Of a stretch of 20,164 bases of DNA, positions 1 to 6,625 are shown in pieces. This DNA is from a virus, in IMG/VR virus record IMGVR_UViG_3300025133_000757, positions 1 through 20,164 of that record. One strand, written 5' to 3'. Each line of letters opens with the position of its first letter. The stretch's first letter is position 1. The notes under the pieces are model-generated. The model was not told where the DNA came from, did not search any database, and worked only from the letters and a program-made list of their open reading frames with translations. Position numbers and translations under genes: made by a program.

Positions 1-1
1 G

Positions 2-247
2 TCGCTGGTTCCCTATATTATCGACGCGGTGCAGTGGGTCGAGAAGTGTTTTACCAGTGGAAAGGGGAAACAGAAGCAGGATGCGGCAATTCAGCTCATT
101 TTAAGTATGCTTCATATTTCCCAACAGGTCACACAGAAGGAACTCTTAGCCAGTGCGTCGGTGGAGAGTTGTGCCAGAAAAGTCATTGACGCGGTCGTCG
201 CTCTTGAAAATGCCATTAAGGAGTTTGACAAGAACAAGAGTGGCTAA
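2..247 (+). CDS. Small phage protein, N-terminus cut off by window edge
   Basis: The reading frame is open to the left edge, so the true start is probably outside the window; a GTG at 29 is the first internal start candidate and has no clear ribosome binding site. The visible 81 residues look soluble and mostly helical, with no membrane segment. The overall look (a segment like IIDAVQWVEK, then KGKQKQDAA, then a C-terminal helix ending in acidic and basic residues) resembles small proteins often encoded just before phage holin and endolysin genes. It ends 2 nt before the holin-like gene and is probably cotranscribed with it. I cannot assign a function. Confidence 0.6.
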   Translation, partial: SLVPYIIDAVQWVEKCFTSGKGKQKQDAAIQLILSMLHISQQVTQKELLASASVESCARKVIDAVVALENAIKEFDKNKSG

Positions 248-249
248 TC

Positions 250-480
250 ATGTCTACGGAAATCCAACAACTCATGGCACGGATGGACCGCCATGATGCC
301 AAGCTGGATCAGTTGTCAAGTTCAGTCAATCGCCTGAGCGCGAAGGTCGCCGTCCTAGCCGACCGAGATGATCGTGCGATGGAGTCCAAAAACACGCTGC
401 TTCGCTATGCAGCCATTATTGGGGGATTGGTAAGCGCGGTGGTCAGTGCCTTGGTCACCAGCTTCCGGGAGGGATCGTGA
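250..480 (+). CDS. Holin-like small membrane protein
   Basis: This 76-aa protein has a helical, probably coiled-coil N-terminal half (about residues 1-45, with heptad-like Leu/Val spacing) and one hydrophobic segment near the C-terminus (about 52-70, AAIIGGLVSAVVSALV), followed by a short charged tail. That arrangement matches XhlA-type and other single-TM lysis accessory proteins or holins, which open or prime the inner membrane so the endolysin can reach the cell wall. Its stop overlaps the start of the GH108 endolysin by 4 nt (GTGA), which supports translational coupling in a lysis cassette. The holin role rests on topology and position, not on a family-specific motif. Confidence 0.6.
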   Translation: MSTEIQQLMARMDRHDAKLDQLSSSVNRLSAKVAVLADRDDRAMESKNTLLRYAAIIGGLVSAVVSALVTSFREGS

Positions 481-1019
481 ATGTTGATACGATACTGGCA
501 GACATCCTGCAACGTGAGGGATGGCCTGCTTACACGGACGATTCGAGAGATCGCGGCGGTCCCACAAAGGGTGGGATTACCATGCGAACCTTGGAAGCCT
601 GGCGCGGTCGTCGGTGTACACGCAAGGAACTCCGGACGCTCGGAGAAGACGAGGCGCTTCGGATTCTAAAGCGCCGCTATGTCGAAGCGAACGGGATCAA
701 TCGTCTGGATCAGCTTCCCATCCAGGGGCAACTGGTGGACAATGCAGTCCTCTCTGGCCCCTATATTGCGATTCAGGACCTCCAGAAAGCCTTGGGAACA
801 GTTACAGTGGACGGTATCTGTGGCCCCAAAACAACCCGTGCCTGTGTGGACGCAGCAGATGATTTGCCAGTCCGACTGGCGGTCATTCGAGCATTGCGTC
901 TAGCGCGGCATGTGACCAAAAACCCTGATCAACTCTGTTATCTGAATGGTTGGCTGAGTCGAGCCTTGAGTTTTGCCCATGCGACCAAAACACCCCTGTC
1001 AGGTCTGTCAGAGCATTAA
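477..1019 (+). CDS. Endolysin, GH108 N-acetylmuramidase with C-terminal peptidoglycan-binding domain
   Basis: This 180-aa protein begins with the GH108 signature: catalytic Glu14 in REGWPAY, then the D-x-GGPT-x-GGIT block at residues 25-35. GH108 enzymes cut the N-acetylmuramic acid to N-acetylglucosamine bond of peptidoglycan. Residues of about 85-165 fit the PG_binding_3 domain that usually follows it (ALGTVTVDGICGPKT). Full length is typical for the family. The start is GTG, chosen because GGGAGG lies 4-5 nt upstream and the codon overlaps the stop of the holin-like gene. There is no signal peptide, so release should depend on the preceding membrane protein. The canonical EGG is EGW here, a mild deviation. 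Confidence 0.88.
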   Translation: MNVDTILADILQREGWPAYTDDSRDRGGPTKGGITMRTLEAWRGRRCTRKELRTLGEDEALRILKRRYVEANGINRLDQLPIQGQLVDNAVLSGPYIAIQDLQKALGTVTVDGICGPKTTRACVDAADDLPVRLAVIRALRLARHVTKNPDQLCYLNGWLSRALSFAHATKTPLSGLSEH

Positions 1020-2124
1020 GCGCAATCCCGTCAATATGGTCACAAACCGAGACGCGAGAAGCTGTCTCCAATGTTACCGTGAACGGATTGGAATTTCGTC
1101 GGTCGCCCGACCGCAAAGTACCTGTGTCTGCGGTCAGCCGAAAAGCCATACGGCGAAGGTCTGTATGCAGTGCTACAAGAAGCGTGGCACCACACCGGAA
1201 ACCCAGGAAGCTATTAAGAAGCTGATTCGTGAACCGCTGACCTCCTTCGAGGAAGCGTGGGCCTTGTGGCAAAAGACCATTGGCATGTGCAAGAACCGCT
1301 ATCAAGGTCCCGCAAAGTCTGTTCCCAAGAAAGACCGACAGCGGATTCTGGTGATTCCCGATCTCCATGTTCCCTTCGAGGAGCCAGAGATGGTGGCTGC
1401 GATGATTGCCAGAGAAGCGGAACAGACCGATGTGGCGATTCAGATCGGGGATTTATCTGATAGCTATGCCCTCTCGCGCTTCGCCAAGTATGAGCCGGTG
1501 TCGTTTGCCTATGAGTGGGCGAAAGTCACACTCATGATGCAAACGCTCTCGGAGTCGTTTCCCGTGGTGAAGATTATCGTCGGGAATCATGACGCGAGAC
1601 TCAGGAAGGCATTGGCATCACAACTCACGCCCGATATGCTGGATGCGGTCACGACTATGACGGGAGGAACACTCTGCCCCATCACAGCCTTGGCAAAGAA
1701 GTTTCCCAATGTCGAAATTGCGAGTCATCAGGTGCCGAATACCAATCACGAAGTGGATTGGCTAATGACGCATGGGGATTGTTTACTTGCTCATCCTGAG
1801 AAATTTTCGAGAGTGCCGGGAGCCGCGGTCAGGGCATACGAGGACTGGATATTAGATAATGCCAATGCGATGGGCATTGACGGGATTCGGCTCTTTATTA
1901 TGGGGCATACGCATCAGCTATCCTTCTTCCCGTTTCGTGCGGGAAGCCTCCTTGTAGAGTGTGGAGCCTTGTGTAAATCGGCCTCCTACCAGTCGAGTCC
2001 AAGGCTAGGCGGTAGACCCCAACGTAGGGGGTGGGTGACGTTTGAACAGGTTAAAGGCGTCACCGATCTGAACTCCGTCAAGCTGCACTGGCTCGACGTG
2101 GAGGACGGCCCGTGGAACTCATAA
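979..2124 (+). CDS. Calcineurin-like metallophosphoesterase with N-terminal zinc ribbons
   Basis: With the ATG at 979 the product is 381 aa; an in-frame TTG at 973 is an alternative, and neither has a strong ribosome binding site. Residues 1-70 hold cysteine pairs that can form two zinc ribbons (CQVC with CLQC, then CVC with CMQC). The C-terminal part shows all metallophosphoesterase motifs in order: D-x-H (IPDLH, D128 and H130), GDLSD (D158), GNHD (203-204), H265 in MTHGD, and GHTH (309-312). These residues bind two metals and hydrolyse phosphomono- or diesters. The gene overlaps the endolysin by 41 nt. Phage relatives act as phosphatases or nucleic-acid processing enzymes; the substrate here is unknown, though the zinc ribbons suggest nucleic-acid contact. 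Confidence 0.85.
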   Translation: MRPKHPCQVCQSIKRNPVNMVTNRDARSCLQCYRERIGISSVARPQSTCVCGQPKSHTAKVCMQCYKKRGTTPETQEAIKKLIREPLTSFEEAWALWQKTIGMCKNRYQGPAKSVPKKDRQRILVIPDLHVPFEEPEMVAAMIAREAEQTDVAIQIGDLSDSYALSRFAKYEPVSFAYEWAKVTLMMQTLSESFPVVKIIVGNHDARLRKALASQLTPDMLDAVTTMTGGTLCPITALAKKFPNVEIASHQVPNTNHEVDWLMTHGDCLLAHPEKFSRVPGAAVRAYEDWILDNANAMGIDGIRLFIMGHTHQLSFFPFRAGSLLVECGALCKSASYQSSPRLGGRPQRRGWVTFEQVKGVTDLNSVKLHWLDVEDGPWNS

Positions 2125-2534
2125 GACCGCACGTCTTCCTCCCGCAATGGCAAAAGTCTGACGGTGATTGCAGTGTGGCAAGTCTTTCGATGGCCACAGG
2201 AATTCCCTATCACACCATTGCCGAGACAGCGAGGAAGGTAGGCCTGAAGAAAGTTATTCAGTCCGGCATGTGGCTCACCGAGATGGAGAAGCTGGTCAAC
2301 GGTCTGACTCCGCCGATTCAGATGCGCGTGGTATCACCGGAACGTGCGCTCGACGAAGGCTATGGACTCGTTGTGGTAAAATTCCTTCGCACTAAAGAGT
2401 ATCACTCACTCGCAGTATGGCATGGGCTGGTCTGCGACCCTCTTAATAGCCTGCTGTGGGAATCCGATGTCTATATTAAGAATAATTATCAACGCACAAA
2501 ATATCAAAACGGGATTTTGCTTTTTCACTCATAG
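2112..2534 (+). CDS. C39-like papain-fold cysteine peptidase or related protein
   Basis: This 140-aa protein carries the pattern of the peptidase C39-like fold: SDGDCSVASLSMATG with candidate catalytic Cys20, His98 in KEYHSLAVWHG, and Asp109 in CDPLN. The domain is complete, without a signal peptide or membrane segment. The start is GTG, supported by GGAGGA about 7 nt upstream inside the end of the metallophosphoesterase gene, which it overlaps by 13 nt. Phages often carry such stand-alone C39-like proteins with no proven role; suggested roles include processing of phage or host proteins. Catalytic activity is inferred from the Cys-His-Asp set only. Confidence 0.65.
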   Translation: MELIRPHVFLPQWQKSDGDCSVASLSMATGIPYHTIAETARKVGLKKVIQSGMWLTEMEKLVNGLTPPIQMRVVSPERALDEGYGLVVVKFLRTKEYHSLAVWHGLVCDPLNSLLWESDVYIKNNYQRTKYQNGILLFHS

Positions 2535-2570
2535 AAAATTTAAAAATCCAAAATTTTAATTTTTCCTCTA
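2534..2570 (+). repeat. AT-rich intergenic repeat, copy A
   Basis: A 37-bp AT-rich element fills the gap between the C39-like gene and the next ribosome binding site. It matches the copy at 9200-9236 at 34 of 37 positions and shares the core AAATTTTAATTTTT with copies near 7456 and 11573. All copies have the same orientation. Confidence 0.7.
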
Positions 2571-2585
2571 AGGGAGCCGGGTTGT

Positions 2586-2927
2586 ATGTCTAAAGTAGTC
2601 TTCGAGAGTGGGGCTAGTCGTTCGGAGTATGCACTACCATATCATCAGATTCCTTCCTCGGCGCTCAGGCGATTAGGGCAGCGCTATCAATTAGGTATGG
2701 AAAAACATGGAAACCAAAACTGGCTCAAAGGGGGACGAGATCCAGCATACATGGTGCAAGTGTATGACCATGTGTTCGAGCACCTATTGCGCTACCGGGA
2801 GAACCGGCAAGACGGAGACGATGATCTGGGGGCCTGTCTCTGGGGCCTCTGTGCGTTGATTGAATTTGAATCCCGGGGACAGTTAACACCAGACATGTTG
2901 AAGCTTCCTGATGTGGATACTGAGTAG
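2586..2927 (+). CDS. dATP/dGTP diphosphohydrolase-like protein (DUF5664, MazZ-like)
   Basis: This 113-aa protein matches the layout of the dATP/dGTP diphosphohydrolase N-terminal family (DUF5664). It has a helix with G-x-x-K/HG before NWLKGG (residues 41-50), then DHVFEHLLRYR (61-71), then the acidic cluster DDDLGACLWGLCALIEFE (78-95), which would provide metal ligands of an all-alpha NTP pyrophosphohydrolase. Family members cut dNTPs to dNMP and pyrophosphate, and MazZ-type members supply precursors in 2-aminoadenine phages. No PurZ-like adenylosuccinate synthetase is in this window, so a link to modified DNA is open; plain nucleotide-pool control is as likely. GGGAG lies upstream of the ATG. 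Confidence 0.7.
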   Translation: MSKVVFESGASRSEYALPYHQIPSSALRRLGQRYQLGMEKHGNQNWLKGGRDPAYMVQVYDHVFEHLLRYRENRQDGDDDLGACLWGLCALIEFESRGQLTPDMLKLPDVDTE

Positions 2928-3156
2928 GACGTTTCTGCGGGCGTTCGGCATTGTCTGCTGTACGAGTGCGAACGTGGTCTTCCTGTCACGGGGTGCGTTG
3001 GGCTATGCGTTTGTCACGGGCTTCCTGATTAGCTATCTCTGGTGGCACAACGCAAAAACGGCGGCCCACGCTGATGGTCGGTGGACCGCCGTAATCTTCG
3101 GACTGGGTGCAGCGACTGGCACCGTGGTTGGGGCCAGCCTTGCGCGACTACTCTAG
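2911..3156 (+). CDS. Small membrane protein of unknown function
   Basis: This 81-aa protein has hydrophobic segments at about residues 10-24 (AFGIVCCTSANVVFL), 28-45 (ALGYAFVTGFLISYLWW) and 60-80 (AVIFGLGAATGTVVGASLARLL), so two or three membrane spans are expected. It overlaps the DUF5664 gene by 17 nt and has only a weak ribosome binding site, consistent with translational coupling. Its stop shares the palindrome CTAG with the stop of the opposing DUF736-like gene. No terminator hairpin is visible at this convergent junction. A second holin or superinfection-exclusion protein are possibilities, but nothing in the sequence decides between them. Confidence 0.55.
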   Translation: MWILSRTFLRAFGIVCCTSANVVFLSRGALGYAFVTGFLISYLWWHNAKTAAHADGRWTAVIFGLGAATGTVVGASLARLL

Positions 3157-3416
3157 AACGGAGGGTCTTTATCTTCCGGTGTTGTATCCCGAAGAACCTG
3201 TTTGCTGTGAGCATCTCGCTTGGCTGCCCACTCGTCGACCTCAGGCTCATTACTCGACATGAGGTTGTAGTCAGGGTCATTCTGCTTGTCTTTGTAGCTG
3301 TTCGGCAGCATGACAAACTTTTGCTTCATGCCGTTAATGGTCACCTCTCCAGTGCCTTTGCTTCGAGCGTCTTCTCTGGGCTTCCAAAACGCCCCTACTT
3401 TTCGTAATTTTTCCAT
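3153..3416 (-). CDS. DUF736-like small protein
   Basis: This 87-aa protein starts with LRKVGAFWKPRED, followed by GEVTINGMKQKFVMLPNS and NDPDYNL. That is the strand pattern of DUF736-like, RPA/SSB-like small beta proteins found in phages and plasmids (an IGAFW-type start and a PDY motif). The second half is charged and probably disordered, ending KDPPF. The start has a good AGGAGAA site 7 nt upstream. It is the last gene of the minus-strand early operon, next to two nuclease genes, so a DNA-metabolism role is plausible. The family assignment is a pattern match only. Confidence 0.5.
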   Translation of the reverse strand: MEKLRKVGAFWKPREDARSKGTGEVTINGMKQKFVMLPNSYKDKQNDPDYNLMSSNEPEVDEWAAKRDAHSKQVLRDTTPEDKDPPF

Positions 3417-3418
3417 AC

Positions 3419-3736
3419 TTACTTTCTCCTATGTATGCTTCCACTGTCCTCCATCTTTCGTCGTGCCTGACGCAAGATGTCTATGACATCGCTCCGAGTG
3501 CGTACTACATATACCGGAGGCCCATGCCAAGCCTTATGCCACGTTGTCTGCAGGGCATTTAATTTATCTGTAGGGGCCGCTTTGACCTCTACTAAAAGAT
3601 TTTGTTTGCCGTCAATTCCTACCAGTAGGTCCGGGACACCTTTTCCGACCGTGTGCAATGATTGTACACTGCATCCACATCTTTTGAGTGCCTGCATAAT
3701 GTCCTGCTGGTTAGCGTCTACCTTAGCTCGTCTCAT
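3419..3736 (-). CDS. VRR-NUC type nuclease
   Basis: This 105-aa protein has the PD-(D/E)XK core of the VRR-NUC family: GKGVPDLLVGIDGKQNLLVEVKA with Asp36, Glu50 and Lys52, then a Gln63-containing helix (LNALQTTWHKAW) and the strand PVYVVRT. VRR-NUC proteins are structure-specific DNA nucleases, and phage versions of this size are often called Holliday-junction-resolvase-like. It overlaps the HNH gene by 14 nt and lies in the recombination block, where it could resolve branched intermediates. The upstream ribosome binding site is weak, so coupled translation is likely. Confidence 0.8.
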   Translation of the reverse strand: MRRAKVDANQQDIMQALKRCGCSVQSLHTVGKGVPDLLVGIDGKQNLLVEVKAAPTDKLNALQTTWHKAWHGPPVYVVRTRSDVIDILRQARRKMEDSGSIHRRK

Positions 3737-4070
3737 GTTTTGTAAAGTCTGCTCGATGCTGGATCTCTAGGGGGCCATTAGCGCCTAGACTTTTATTTGT
3801 TGGGGCTGGCACCATGTCAAACTTTCTGGCGTGGAGATCGGCGTGACACGCCGCACAGACTCCCACACAGTTGTGTGTAGAATCATCGCCGCCGGCGCTC
3901 CTAAATACGATGTGATGCAGGTGCTCTGGAGGCCGTTCTTGACAGACCCGACAGCAAGTATCCCGAATAAACACATCGCGCCGTACAGAGGCTCTGAGCG
4001 CCTGTAATTCACGTTTCTGGCGGGCCTTACGAGTCGCCCGACGCTCGGGTTTGGGAAAGCGTAGTTTCAC
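3723..4070 (-). CDS. HNH endonuclease
   Basis: This 115-aa protein has a basic N-terminus (residues 1-35) and then a zinc-stabilised HNH domain: CRVC (Cys40, Cys43), LHHI (His52-His53), HNCVGVCAACH (Asn67, Cys72, Cys75) and His80. Cys40, Cys43, Cys72 and Cys75 can bind structural zinc, while His53, Asn67 and His80 form the nicking site. Its position between the replication gene and the VRR-NUC gene, with 4-nt and 14-nt overlaps, indicates a resident phage nuclease and not a homing intruder. It is far from the terminase, so a packaging role (as for terminase-linked HNH proteins) is less likely but not excluded. Confidence 0.8.
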   Translation of the reverse strand: MKLRFPKPERRATRKARQKRELQALRASVRRDVFIRDTCCRVCQERPPEHLHHIVFRSAGGDDSTHNCVGVCAACHADLHARKFDMVPAPTNKSLGANGPLEIQHRADFTKHETS

Positions 4071-4537
4071 TTCGTCCGTCCCTGAGAAAATTCGAGTGCG
4101 CGAACTCTTTTAGCCGCGAGAATTGGGTTCGTCATTTGACAGTCACAACGAGACACCGAGGACACCATCAGTCCTGAGGCTTTGTCGAGGCGGTCTTTAT
4201 TGTAGCGCCACGAGGTGTCTTCACAATACTTACAATAATAGGACGCCCTTTGGCCATCCGCTGTGCGCTCTGGCAGTAGCGCTTTCGCTGTTTGAGACAG
4301 TTGGTTTTTACGGTCTAGCTGGCTGGCCCGTTCGGCCCACTCCCCGACAGTGGGTAAAAACTTTTGTCCGTGTTCCGAGAGGAATTGTCGACCGGCCTGC
4401 TCGACATATTCGATAGCATAAGATGTAAGGCCTTTAAAGTAAATCCCGACGCCCATGAGTTGCTCTTCACGTGGCACAAGGCCTACGAGCATTTCCGTGT
4501 AGATGCGTTTGAAACGTTCCTTGTCGGTATTAATCAT
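4067..4537 (-). CDS. Replication-associated Cys4 protein
   Basis: This 156-aa protein is predicted helical for its first 95 residues and then has a C-x2-C...C-x-C set (Cys102, Cys105, Cys131, Cys133) that can bind one zinc. It sits directly downstream of the DUF1376-type replication gene with a 4-nt ATGA-type overlap. The acidic and basic helical N-terminus (FKRIYTEMLVGLVPREEQL, then LPTVGEWAERASQL) resembles small phage proteins that partner initiator or helicase-loader proteins. There is no Walker motif, so it is not itself a DnaC-like ATPase. The role is inferred from neighbourhood. Confidence 0.55.
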   Translation of the reverse strand: MINTDKERFKRIYTEMLVGLVPREEQLMGVGIYFKGLTSYAIEYVEQAGRQFLSEHGQKFLPTVGEWAERASQLDRKNQLSQTAKALLPERTADGQRASYYCKYCEDTSWRYNKDRLDKASGLMVSSVSRCDCQMTNPILAAKRVRALEFSQGRTK

Positions 4538-5328
4538 TGGTTGTCTCCGACGAGCGCAAGGTTGCTTGCTTGAATTTTTGCCAGACGTCCGTTAGGTCGA
4601 ACCGGACGCACCGTGATAGTTGACACTGCTTGTGTAGGTTGAGGTGTTTCGCTTTTTTCATACCACTTCTGCATGGTGTTTTCTGATTCGATAATCCAGT
4701 CGAAGTTGGCTGTCCAGCCACGCTTGCTCATCCCGCGACACCAGTCCTGTGTATTGAGATATGCAAAGACTTGTTGCCATGTTTTCAGGTCGGGAAATTC
4801 ACGTAACCGTGCGCGTAATTTTACGGTTCGCTTCTCGGTCAGCTTCCGCACTTGGGGAATTGGCAAGGTCATGGTGTTGTTCCATAAATCCACAATAGCT
4901 TGAGGCTGTACTGTGAGAATAGTTTGTTTAGATTTAGTACTAGTACTAGATTCTAGAGCTATAGGGTCGCTATGGCGTGGCCATCGCGCTCTGGCGCCGG
5001 CAGCGCCTCGTTCCCTTTGTTTTTGACGGTACTCTAGTTGATTTTGGCGTTCAACTTCCAGACGAGGATTACGCAACAAACCATTTTCTTCCACAAATTT
5101 ATTCCGCAATACGTCCCAGATTGCCCGAAACTCACGCTTGGTAATTCCACCAAGAATTTTCCGTAGGCTTTCTTCCTGAGAGGGAACCGCATCATGGTCC
5201 CACTGCCAGCACAACAATCGAATATAGGCGCCAACCTGCTGGTTGGTCATCGTGATACAGCTTGCTAAAAACGAGGAACAGTAGAGTTGAAAACTTGGAC
5301 TACGACGTAGGGGTTTTTTTTGACTCAC
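4534..5328 (-). CDS. DUF1376 (YdaU-like) replication protein
   Basis: The product is 264 aa from a GTG at 5328. I chose this start because AGGAGG lies 5 nt upstream and the DUF1376 domain begins at once (PSFQLYCSSFLAS, then MTNQQVGAYIRLLCWQW). The domain covers about residues 8-105 with a winged-helix character, followed by a basic RQKQRERGAAGARARWP segment. A Ser/Thr-rich linker (about 117-130) leads to a second helical domain (about 135-215). Phage proteins of this layout are thought to act as replication initiators or loaders, and the Cys4 protein follows with an overlap. The ribosome binding site lies inside the upstream 66-aa gene and is a 13-nt perfect complement of a putative antisense RNA at 7348-7450. 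The linker DNA holds a promoter-like element. Confidence 0.72.
   Translation of the reverse strand: MSQKKPLRRSPSFQLYCSSFLASCITMTNQQVGAYIRLLCWQWDHDAVPSQEESLRKILGGITKREFRAIWDVLRNKFVEENGLLRNPRLEVERQNQLEYRQKQRERGAAGARARWPRHSDPIALESSTSTKSKQTILTVQPQAIVDLWNNTMTLPIPQVRKLTEKRTVKLRARLREFPDLKTWQQVFAYLNTQDWCRGMSKRGWTANFDWIIESENTMQKWYEKSETPQPTQAVSTITVRPVRPNGRLAKIQASNLALVGDNQ
4931..4987 (-). promoter_or_regulatory. Promoter-like element inside the replication gene linker
   Basis: Read on the minus strand, this stretch contains GCGACCCTATAGCT (4957-4970), followed by a CTAG/TAC-rich tail with TAGTACTAG. The same 14-mer and a similar tail occur at 11657-11697 on the plus strand, upstream of the packaging operon; 20 of 23 positions around the core agree. 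GG-x-GAC-x-CTATAG is reminiscent of SP6/T7-type phage RNA polymerase promoters. It would fire toward the Cys4, HNH and VRR-NUC genes. Function is inferred. Confidence 0.4.
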
Positions 5329-5500
5329 GGGGCCTCCTAAATGTATACAGGTCCGGATTAGCGCGACGTCCATACACATACATGACGTTATCAATGTCGG
5401 CAGACCGCCAGTTTCGGTCCGCATGAAAACGGGACACCGCCAGCACTAGCCGGTGTCCCCACTGCTTCACACACGTGCGAAGTATTGTTGTTATGCTCAT
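5300..5500 (-). CDS. Small protein of unknown function
   Basis: I place the start at the ATG at 5500, which overlaps the stop of the NinB-like gene by 4 nt (ATGA); a longer in-frame version starting at 5554 would lie wholly inside that gene and is less likely. The product is 66 aa, basic (WGHRLVLAVSRFHADRNWR, then YGRRANPDLYTFRRPRESKK), with no membrane segment or cysteine pair. Its end overlaps the GTG start of the DUF1376 gene by 29 nt, so the two are probably translationally coupled. I do not recognise the family. Basic character and location suggest DNA or protein binding in replication. Confidence 0.55.
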   Translation of the reverse strand: MSITTILRTCVKQWGHRLVLAVSRFHADRNWRSADIDNVMYVYGRRANPDLYTFRRPRESKKTPTS

Positions 5501-5973
5501 CCCATCGGCTTGTTGTTGTTCAAGCCGTTCCAATCCCGGTTGTTCCGCAACCACCGGTTGGGCGTTTCACAACTAACATTTAAAAACTCAGCCGCAAACA
5601 CCCGCACCTCTTCAGTATAATCGAAGAAATCTGAGGGAGGAAGCGACCGCGTACTCACCGGAACCTGTTGCTCTTCAACCTGTCCAGTGTCTTTGTTCGC
5701 AAACACCATGGGACGGCTTAAGAAGCGACTCTTAAACCACGCATGAGCATCCAACGCTGTCATGCCAGTAGCATCCGCGACACGCTCCAAGATGCTCCAG
5801 TAATAGCTGTTCTGTTGGCTCGACCGACAGACCTCAGCTTTTTCTACGCTTACCACAACATCACCGTCAGCCATGTCGTGCAGGCTATCCACAAACGCCT
5901 GTCGATTACGTAGCTGCAGGCTTCCAGATTTTAAAAAGCCTGTTGCGGTTTTCTTACTCGGCTGCTTTGCCAT
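5497..5973 (-). CDS. NinB-like recombination protein
   Basis: This 158-aa protein has the pattern of the phage NinB-like family: a strand VVVSVEKAEVCRSSQQNSYYW (Arg-Ser-x-x-Gln-Asn is the hallmark), a helix with H-x-WFKSRFL, and a C-terminal PPSDFFDYTEEVRVFAAEFLNV helix. NinB (Orf) of lambda is a recombination mediator that helps load the annealing protein onto SSB-coated single-stranded DNA. The start at 5973 is chosen over an in-frame ATG at 6009 because GGAGG lies 4 nt upstream; it overlaps the YqaJ gene by 20 nt. The position next to exonuclease and ERF genes fits a mediator role. Homology to NinB proper needs a profile search. Confidence 0.65.
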   Translation of the reverse strand: MAKQPSKKTATGFLKSGSLQLRNRQAFVDSLHDMADGDVVVSVEKAEVCRSSQQNSYYWSILERVADATGMTALDAHAWFKSRFLSRPMVFANKDTGQVEEQQVPVSTRSLPPSDFFDYTEEVRVFAAEFLNVSCETPNRWLRNNRDWNGLNNNKPMG

Positions 5974-6625
5974 CAAGCCTCCACTGCTTAATTTCTTCAA
6001 CCGACTCACGCACGGAATTTAGGAATGCGTGCACCTCTACTGCATACTCGTCCAGTTTTAATTCCTCCGCCGTGAACCGCTGAATAAAAATCTGGGCATT
6101 TTCTGGGAGCGATGGACGAAAGGCCACGTAGTCTATCCACTTACGTTCTGTGGTCCATAAATTATGGCGCAGTTGCGCCATCACTGACCGCGGCGCTTCC
6201 CGCGTGCGAAGCACCTCAAGGTGATTATGTGGTGCCATGCACTTGACTTCAACTAATCCCTCTTCCCCAACAAGACCATCAGGGCTACACCCTATCCACG
6301 CTAGGGAGCGATGTGAAATGTAACCAACAGGCGTCACACGCTGTAGCGTGGTGGCTTCATAACAACTAATTGCGTTAGCTTCTTGGTCAATGCCATGCTG
6401 CATGTCGGGCGTCAGGATGGTGCTTTTTTCTGACACCCCAGAGATGCGCTCTTCTGCGATTTCTGCGATTAAGCGCTGACGTGTTTTAGAAACGCCACCC
6501 TTTTTCTTTGGCTGGGTGAGCATCTCCTGCGCCCGGGAGCCGGTAAGGCTCCCGACCCGCAGCGCAAACCACTCGTCGGTTCGCTGTGGTGTGTCATACA
6601 CCATTCCTAGCGCAAGGCCCGTCAT
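5954..6625 (-). CDS. YqaJ-type viral recombinase exonuclease (lambda Exo family)
   Basis: This 223-aa protein has the complete YqaJ/lambda-exonuclease order: R-x-x-x-W (RTDEWFALRVGSLTGS, residues 15-30), a Glu-containing helix (HGIDQEANAISCYE, Glu82), CSPDGLVG (Asp116) and GLVEVKC (Glu126, Lys128). The last two form the PD-(D/E)XK metal site, and a Gln-containing helix follows (MAQLRHNLW). The enzyme degrades one strand of double-stranded DNA 5' to 3' to expose single strands for annealing. It overlaps the ERF gene by 4 nt, so exonuclease and annealing protein form a classical two-component recombination pair like lambda Exo/Beta. Confidence 0.9.
   Translation of the reverse strand: MTGLALGMVYDTPQRTDEWFALRVGSLTGSRAQEMLTQPKKKGGVSKTRQRLIAEIAEERISGVSEKSTILTPDMQHGIDQEANAISCYEATTLQRVTPVGYISHRSLAWIGCSPDGLVGEEGLVEVKCMAPHNHLEVLRTREAPRSVMAQLRHNLWTTERKWIDYVAFRPSLPENAQIFIQRFTAEELKLDEYAVEVHAFLNSVRESVEEIKQWRLDGKAAE

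Noticed and set aside
5329-5424. Upstream ATG start (5424) for the DUF1376 gene
   Set aside because: The GTG at 5328 has an ideal AGGAGG, and the family domain starts right after it; the extra 32 residues look like an out-of-frame reading of the 66-aa gene.
5501-5554. N-terminal extension of the 66-aa protein to an ATG at 5554
   Set aside because: It would be fully inside the NinB-like gene, while the ATG at 5500 gives the ATGA overlap typical of this operon.
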